Shown here: positions 1-2,964 of the stretch, piece by piece
Numbering within the stretch: the stretch's first letter is position 1
Layout of the letters: every line of letters starts with the position of its first letter
DNA from: Coriobacteriaceae bacterium
GTDB lineage: Bacteria > Actinomycetota > Coriobacteriia > Coriobacteriales > QAMH01
Direction of reading: 5' to 3'
Length of the DNA: 5,165 nt
Assembly (NCBI GenBank): GCA_004553405.1
Contig: SFLO01000072.1
Location: forward strand, 1 to 5,165
Made by a program: the position numbers and the translations under genes
The notes under the pieces: model-generated
Database searches by the model: none
What the model was told of the DNA's origin: nothing
What the model saw: only the letters and a program-made list of their open reading frames with translations

Positions 1-2
1 CG

Positions 3-71
3 CCTGAGGGGGCCGCGCTGCGCCTGTTGTTCTGGTCTTTGCGCCGCTGGCTTGGTTTTACGTGTATGTAA
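3..71 (+). CDS. possible 3' end of an upstream gene (partial, uncertain)
   Basis: An open frame enters from the window edge and stops at TAA (69-71). The visible 22 codons read PEGAALRLLF then WSLRRWLGFTCM. The first two thirds are G/C-rich at third positions, like the confirmed genes here, but the last few codons are not. The other two forward frames are also open for part of this stretch, so this is only the most codon-like choice. No domain can be recognised from so short a piece. It could equally be non-coding spacer. Confidence 0.22.
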   Translation, partial: PEGAALRLLFWSLRRWLGFTCM

Positions 72-86
72 CAGCTTGGTGCTGGC

Positions 87-116
87 TTGATATTAGTATC
101 CTCGCATTCGTTTGAT
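87..116 (+). promoter_or_regulatory. candidate promoter for the symporter gene
   Basis: TTGATA (87-92) resembles a -35 box and TTTGAT (111-116) a weak -10 box (4 of 6 consensus bases), separated by 18 bp. This would start transcription near 123 and give a leader of about 64 nt. The local sequence is AT-richer than its surroundings, which supports a promoter region, but the -10 match is poor and other registers cannot be excluded. Confidence 0.28.
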
Positions 117-124
117 CCGTGCGC

Positions 125-141
125 GCCGCAGGCGTTGCGGC
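125..141 (+). other. small hairpin in the symporter leader
   Basis: GCCGCA (125-130) pairs perfectly with TGCGGC (136-141) around a 5-nt loop. No T-tract follows, so it is not a terminator. If the candidate promoter at 87-116 is right, this hairpin lies at the very 5' end of the transcript, where such structures can protect mRNA. It may also be chance in GC-rich DNA. Confidence 0.3.
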
Positions 142-168
142 AGGTTTGGGAAGAAGCGCACGCGCAAT

Positions 169-176
169 GGGAGGAG
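169..176 (+). promoter_or_regulatory. Shine-Dalgarno site fixing the symporter start
   Basis: GGGAGGAG lies 10 nt upstream of the ATG at 187. This decides the start: an in-frame TTG at 112 would add 25 strongly basic residues with no ribosome-binding site and no resemblance to the family N-terminus. Confidence 0.85.
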
Positions 177-186
177 AAACAACATC

Positions 187-1722
187 ATGGGCGACTTCTT
201 GTACTCGTTCTTCATCGAGCCCTTCACGAGCCTGGCGGGCAACCTCGCCGCCGCCACCGGCGTGCTCGACGTCATCAACGCCGTGGACAGCTTCGTGTGG
301 GGTCCCATCATGATCTTGCTGCTGCTGTTCACGCACGTGTTCATGACCGTGCGCACCGGCTTCATCCAGCGCAAGCTCGGCACCGCCATCAAGCTCTCCG
401 TCACCAAGGACGACCCGCACAAGTCCGAAGGCGACATCTCGCAGTTCGGCGCGCTCACCACGGCGCTTGCCGCCACCATCGGCACCGGCAACATCGTCGG
501 CGTGGGCACGGGCCTGCTCTTCGGCGGCCCCGGCGCCATCTTCTGGATGTGGATCACCGGCATCCTGGGCATGGCCACCAAGTACGCCGAGGTCTACATC
601 GGCGTGAAGTACCGCGTCAAGGACCACAACGGCCAGATGCTCGGCGGCGCCATGTACGCGCTCGAGCGCGGCTTCAAGAACAAGAAGCTCGGCAAGGTCC
701 TGGCCATCCTCTTTGCCGCCTTCGCCGCGCTGGCCGCCTTCGGCATCGGCGCCTCCACGCAGTCCAACTCCCTGGCAGACGCCCTCTACTCCACCAGCAT
801 CATCGACGGCTCCGCCATCCCCATGTGGATCGTGGGCCTGGTCGTCGTCGCGCTCGTCGCCATCGTCATCCTGGGCGGCCTGCACCGCATCACCGCCGTC
901 ACCGAAAAGCTCGTGCCCCTCATGGCCATCTTCTACGTGATCTGCTGCGTGATCATCATCGGCATGAACATCGAGTTCCTCGGCGAGGCCGTGCGCCAGA
1001 TCATCGTCGGCGCCTTCACGCCCATGGGCGCTGCCGGCGGCGCCATCGGCTCCACCCTCACCATGGCCCTGCAGTTCGGCTTCAAGCGCGGCATCTTCTC
1101 CAACGAGTCCGGCATGGGCTCCGCCCCGCTGGTCGCCTCCTCCGCCGTCACCCGCAACCCGGCTCGCCAAGCCCTTGTCTCTATGACCGGCACCTTCTGG
1201 GACACCGTCGTCGTCTGCCTGATCACCGGCCTCATGCTCATGACCACCATCCTGGCCCACCCCGACATCGCCGCAGCCGTCGCCGCCGGCGGCATCTCCT
1301 CCGGCGCCGCCCTGGCCACCGCCGCCTTCGAGTCGATCCCCGTCTTCGGCCCCATCGTCTTGCTCGTCGGCCTGCTGTGCTTCACCTACTCCACCATGCT
1401 CGGCTGGGCCCAGTACGGCAACCGCGCCATCTCCTACCTCTTCGGCAAGCACGCCGTGAAGCCCTACTACATCGTCTTCCTCCTCTTCGTCTTCTGGGGT
1501 TGCATCATGGTCGGCCCGGCCTCTGACCTCGCCAGCGTCTCCAACCTCTCCTCCATCGTCTGGGACTTCGCCGACGTCATGAACGCCCTCATGGCCATCC
1601 CCAACTGCATCGCGGTCCTCGGTCTTTCCGCCGTGATCGCCATCGAGACCAAGCACTACGTCTTCGACGGCAACCTCGAGGAAACCGACAAGACCCCCAT
1701 CCCGCAGTACGACAACAAATAG
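187..1722 (+). CDS. alanine/glycine:cation symporter, AGCS family
   Basis: A 511-aa polytopic inner-membrane protein of the AGCS family (Na_Ala_symp, TC 2.A.25), which imports alanine or glycine with Na+ (in some members H+). Visible family hallmarks are GTGNIVGVGTG at residues 99-109 in a helix that helps line the transport path, GGPGAIFWMWITGILG at 113-128, FKRGIFSNESGMGSAP at 299-314, and GNRAISYLFG at 411-420. The 113-128 segment matches the family signature except that Gly125 stands where a Ser/Thr/Ala/Val is usual, as I recall the pattern. About 11 hydrophobic segments can be traced from residue 38 to 486. The protein is slightly longer than typical members (about 450-490 aa), with a polar tail from about residue 487. 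It is intact, with no frameshift. It has its own Shine-Dalgarno site and is followed by several hairpins, so it is probably monocistronic. The exact amino-acid substrate cannot be read from sequence. No glycine riboswitch is seen upstream. Confidence 0.95.
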   Translation: MGDFLYSFFIEPFTSLAGNLAAATGVLDVINAVDSFVWGPIMILLLLFTHVFMTVRTGFIQRKLGTAIKLSVTKDDPHKSEGDISQFGALTTALAATIGTGNIVGVGTGLLFGGPGAIFWMWITGILGMATKYAEVYIGVKYRVKDHNGQMLGGAMYALERGFKNKKLGKVLAILFAAFAALAAFGIGASTQSNSLADALYSTSIIDGSAIPMWIVGLVVVALVAIVILGGLHRITAVTEKLVPLMAIFYVICCVIIIGMNIEFLGEAVRQIIVGAFTPMGAAGGAIGSTLTMALQFGFKRGIFSNESGMGSAPLVASSAVTRNPARQALVSMTGTFWDTVVVCLITGLMLMTTILAHPDIAAAVAAGGISSGAALATAAFESIPVFGPIVLLVGLLCFTYSTMLGWAQYGNRAISYLFGKHAVKPYYIVFLLFVFWGCIMVGPASDLASVSNLSSIVWDFADVMNALMAIPNCIAVLGLSAVIAIETKHYVFDGNLEETDKTPIPQYDNK

Positions 1723-1724
1723 TT

Positions 1725-1746
1725 AAGCCCTCCTTCGTCGGGCTTT
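1725..1746 (+). terminator. weak terminator-like hairpin after the symporter
   Basis: AAGCCC (1725-1730) pairs with GGGCTT (1740-1745) around a 9-nt loop, beginning 2 nt after the stop codon. Only three T residues (1744-1746) end it, partly inside the stem, so termination would be inefficient. Further hairpins follow downstream. Confidence 0.5.
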
Positions 1747-1762
1747 GACTCGACGCTGCGGC

Positions 1763-1857
1763 TTCGCTGAGCACGCACACTAGCCCCGCGCTACGGGCCT
1801 CACGTAACGAAGTACGCTACGGCCCTAGGCGCGGGGCTATTGCACGCACTCAGCGAA
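1763..1857 (+). terminator. nested imperfect palindrome; terminator-like hairpin 1
   Basis: The core arms pair TAGCCCCGCGC (1781-1791) with GCGCGGGGCTA (1829-1839). After a 3x3 internal mismatch, GGGCC (1795-1799) pairs with GGCCC (1821-1825), and the apical CGTA/TACG (1803-1806/1813-1816) can also pair. Outside the core, TTCGCTGAG (1763-1771) pairs with CTCAGCGAA (1849-1857) about the same axis of symmetry. The core is followed by only a short T-poor tail (TATTGCAC), so it could be a terminator, a processing or stability element, or a duplicated relic of the hairpin at 1915-1951. Confidence 0.55.
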
Positions 1858-1867
1858 CCCTCGCTGA
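1850..1867 (+). repeat. short inverted repeat overlapping the palindrome
   Basis: TCAGCGA (1850-1856) pairs perfectly with TCGCTGA (1861-1867) around the 4-nt loop ACCC. It reuses the right outer arm of the larger palindrome (1849-1857), so the two pairings exclude each other. No promoter or reading frame explains it. Confidence 0.5.
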
Positions 1868-1914
1868 CTTTGGCTTGACCTGTGTGGCGGTGCTTGCACC
1901 TGCGGCGAATAAAC

Positions 1915-1957
1915 GAGCCCCGCGCTAGGGTTTTCGCCCGGCGCGGGGCTCTTGCTT
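1915..1957 (+). terminator. terminator-like hairpin 2, same stem as hairpin 1
   Basis: GAGCCCCGCGC (1915-1925) pairs perfectly over 11 bp with GCGCGGGGCTC (1941-1951), with GGG/CCC pairing possible in the 15-nt loop. The tail TTGCTT is a broken T-tract. AAA just upstream (1911-1913) gives little symmetry for termination on the other strand. The stem shares AGCCCCGCGCTA and GCGCGGGGCT with the hairpin at 1781-1839. It insulates the next gene's promoter from upstream transcription. Confidence 0.65.
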
Positions 1958-1980
1958 GCGGGGGCGGGGTGGTTGATAAT
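1952..1980 (+). promoter_or_regulatory. candidate promoter for the MoaE-like gene
   Basis: TTGCTT (1952-1957) and GATAAT (1975-1980) are separated by 17 bp. The -10 box matches consensus at 5 of 6 positions, the -35 at 3 of 6. The -35 overlaps the tail of the preceding hairpin, a compact terminator-promoter arrangement. Predicted start is near 1987, giving a leader of about 33 nt. The alternative TTGATA (1973-1978) as -35 has no good -10 at proper spacing. Confidence 0.45.
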
Positions 1981-2019
1981 GCTCTGACGTGAATAATCTC
2001 TGAGCGAGGAGGAACGCTA

Positions 2020-2412
2020 ATGAAGGAGTCTCCGTCCGTCGACCAGTGGCTCAAGGAAGCCAAGGCAGACGAGTCCGCACCGCGCTGCGGCATGTACCTC
2101 ACCCACAACGGCACCGTGCGCGAGCTGCCCAAGAAGCTCGTCCGCCAGGGCATCGACGACGGCACCAAGGTCGTCGGGATGAACTTCTCCTATGACGAAG
2201 CCGGCGTCGAGGCCGCCCGCCAAGAGGCCCTGCAGATGCCCGGCATCGAGTACGTGCGCGTGTGGCTCAACGAGGGCTCCCTGCAGGTGGGCGACGACAT
2301 CATGTACGTCCTCATCGGCGGCGACATCCGCCCCAACGTGGCCGACTGCCTCCAGGCTCTCGTGGGCAAGATCAAAAACGAGATGGTCTCCGAGGTCGAG
2401 ATCGCCGAGTAG
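2020..2412 (+). CDS. moaE: MoaE-family molybdopterin synthase catalytic subunit-like protein
   Basis: A 130-aa cytosolic protein resembling MoaE, which with thiocarboxylated MoaD adds the dithiolene sulfurs to precursor Z (cPMP) in molybdenum-cofactor synthesis. The match lies in the GTVR segment (31-34), the VRVWLNEGSLQVGDDIMYVLIG strand region (79-100, GDD at 91-93) and the GDIRP segment (101-105), followed by a helix with QALVGKIK (112-119). Aligned by eye with remembered E. coli MoaE, Arg104 and Lys119 fall on the catalytic-site Arg and first active-site Lys, but the conserved His becomes Ile103 and the later Phe-Trp-Lys motif is absent (SEVE instead). The protein is about 20 residues shorter than classical MoaE. 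The start is supported by AGGAGG (2007-2012), 7 nt before ATG. No MoaD or other cofactor gene adjoins it. It may be a divergent MoaE or a relative with another role; family is fairly sure, activity is not. Confidence 0.72.
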   Translation: MKESPSVDQWLKEAKADESAPRCGMYLTHNGTVRELPKKLVRQGIDDGTKVVGMNFSYDEAGVEAARQEALQMPGIEYVRVWLNEGSLQVGDDIMYVLIGGDIRPNVADCLQALVGKIKNEMVSEVEIAE

Positions 2413-2421
2413 CACGCTAGA

Positions 2422-2439
2422 GGGGAGGCAGGCTTCCCC
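2422..2439 (+). terminator. possible weak terminator hairpin after the MoaE-like gene
   Basis: GGGGAGG (2422-2428) pairs with CTTCCCC (2433-2439), including one G-T wobble, around a 4-nt loop, 9 nt after the stop codon. No T-tract follows (GTCTGTGG), so it may only slow polymerase or protect the 3' end. Confidence 0.35.
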
Positions 2440-2441
2440 GT

Positions 2442-2483
2442 CTGTGGCCACGCACTGCACCTGAGCGAGACTTTTGGCCACAG
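2442..2483. promoter_or_regulatory. paired TGGCCA dyads upstream of the cold-shock promoter
   Basis: CTGTGGCCA (2442-2450) and TGGCCACAG (2475-2483) form a perfect 9-nt inverted repeat with 24 bp between. Each copy is itself a near-palindrome around TGGCCA, and the shared TGGCCAC (2445-2451 and 2475-2481) recurs at exactly 30 bp, about three helical turns. This geometry fits binding of two protein dimers on one DNA face about 60-100 bp before the -10 box. It could instead form an RNA stem at the 3' end of the preceding transcript. No known regulator site is recognised. Confidence 0.35.
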
Positions 2484-2543
2484 GGGAGAGCGGGGGTGCG
2501 GGAATTGGCAAAAGTTTCCGCGCGCGCTGGGTTGGGCATAGCC

Positions 2544-2549
2544 TATACT
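2544..2549 (+). promoter_or_regulatory. -10 box of the cold-shock gene promoter
   Basis: TATACT matches the consensus at 5 of 6 positions. The expected -35 region (about 2520-2526) is CGCGCG and matches nothing; TTGGCA (2505-2510) is too far away. Predicted start is near 2556, giving a leader of about 97 nt. A strong cold-shock gene with no visible -35 suggests an activator, an alternative sigma preference, or a different promoter. Confidence 0.45.
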
Positions 2550-2555
2550 TGCTAC

Positions 2556-2652
2556 TTGGCGCTTTCGCGCCGATGTTTCAGCGGCAGGTGGGCTTGGCCG
2601 CCTCCCCGCCGTGTATCAGCTGCCCGCAAGGGCATATAGAAAGGCGTTACAA
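2556..2652 (+). promoter_or_regulatory. structured 5' leader of the cold-shock gene
   Basis: The predicted leader starts with a hairpin GGCGC/GCGCC around TTTC (2558-2571). In the middle, two exclusive pairings are possible: GCGGC (2581-2585) with GCCGC (2597-2601), or GGTGGG (2587-2592) with CCCGCC (2605-2610). Just before the ribosome site, TGCCC/GGGCA (2621-2634) closes a GCAA tetraloop of the stable GNRA type. Long structured leaders that act as temperature sensors are known for E. coli cspA; a similar role here is inference. Confidence 0.4.
2639..2644 (+). promoter_or_regulatory. Shine-Dalgarno site of the cold-shock gene
   Basis: GAAAGG (2639-2644) lies 8 nt before the ATG at 2653 and starts 5 nt after the GCAA hairpin. 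It favours this ATG over the in-frame GTG at 2611, which would add 14 residues unlike any cold-shock protein. Confidence 0.7.
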
Positions 2653-2856
2653 ATGGCTGAAGGTACTGTTAAGTGGTTCAATGCTGACAAGGGCTACGGC
2701 TTCATCTCTCGCGAGGATGGCGACGACCTGTTCGTCCACTTCTCCGAGATCAAGATGGACGGCTTCAAGACCCTCGACGAGGGCGACAAGGTCTCCTTCG
2801 AGGTCACCACTGGCCAGAACGGCAAGCTCCAGGCTTCCAACGTGGTCAAGCTGTAG
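2653..2856 (+). CDS. cspA: CspA-type cold-shock protein (RNA chaperone)
   Basis: A 67-aa single cold-shock domain, the standard length for the family. It binds single-stranded RNA and DNA in the cytoplasm and melts mRNA secondary structure, helping translation and transcription antitermination at low temperature or in rapid growth. The N-terminus [18 protein letters not shown] is classic: Trp8, Phe9 and RNP1 (KGYGFI, 13-18), then RNP2 (LFVHF, 26-30) supply the aromatic nucleic-acid-binding face. The [14 protein letters not shown] strand (38-51) and C-terminal QASNVVKL (60-67) complete the five-stranded barrel. All key residues are present. The gene stands alone between its own leader and a strong terminator. 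Whether it is cold-induced or constitutive cannot be told from the coding sequence; the structured leader hints at post-transcriptional control. Confidence 0.97.
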   Translation: MAEGTVKWFNADKGYGFISREDGDDLFVHFSEIKMDGFKTLDEGDKVSFEVTTGQNGKLQASNVVKL

Positions 2857-2882
2857 TTCCTGTTTTCACATACTGTAGCTGG

Positions 2883-2916
2883 AAGGGGCCCGCTCGCTTG
2901 AGCGGGTCCCTTTTCT
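2883..2916 (+). terminator. strong intrinsic terminator of the cold-shock gene
   Basis: CCCGCTC (2889-2895) pairs with GAGCGGG (2900-2906) around GCTT. The stem extends outward through one G-T wobble and GGG/CCC to AA/TT at 2883-2884/2911-2912. It is followed by TTTTCT (2911-2916). It lies between convergent genes; on the minus strand the hairpin is followed by only two T residues, so any bidirectional action should be weak. Confidence 0.92.
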
Positions 2917-2935
2917 ATGCCCTGAACCCTCCGCT

Positions 2936-2964
2936 GCAGCCGCCCGCTTCGCCCGCGCGGCTGC
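2936..2964 (-). terminator. hairpin at the end of the antiporter gene, no T-tract
   Basis: GCAGCCGC (2936-2943) pairs perfectly over 8 bp with GCGGCTGC (2957-2964) around a 13-nt loop. The arm overlaps the last base of the antiporter stop codon (2964-2966). Read on the minus strand it is followed by AGCGGAGG rather than T residues, so it is at best a non-canonical terminator or 3'-end stabiliser. Confidence 0.3.

Noticed and set aside
112..186. N-terminal extension of the symporter from TTG at 112
   Set aside because: The extension is Arg-rich with no ribosome site; GGGAGGAG before ATG 187 and the family N-terminus support the shorter start.
1..186. Glycine riboswitch before the amino-acid symporter
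   Set aside because: AGCS genes are sometimes controlled this way, but I see neither of the paired aptamer cores; the only GGAGA is part of the ribosome site and the leader is too short.
58..1656. Very long open frame on the minus strand opposite the symporter
   Set aside because: It is rich in Gly, Asp, Glu, Ala and His in monotonous patterns, the expected mirror of a GC-rich third-position gene. The plus strand carries clear AGCS motifs.
1875..1913. Promoter with TTGACC (1875-1880) as -35 box
   Set aside because: No acceptable -10 box lies 15-19 bp downstream; the only AT-rich hexamer (AATAAA, 1908-1913) is 27 bp away.
2017..2511. Minus-strand frame opposite the MoaE-like gene
   Set aside because: No ribosome site or recognisable motif; it is a shadow of the plus-strand gene's codon bias.
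2474..2878. Plus-strand frame spanning the cold-shock leader and gene in another phase
   Set aside because: It overlaps the certain cold-shock gene out of frame and its sequence is Ser/Arg/Thr-rich low-complexity translation.
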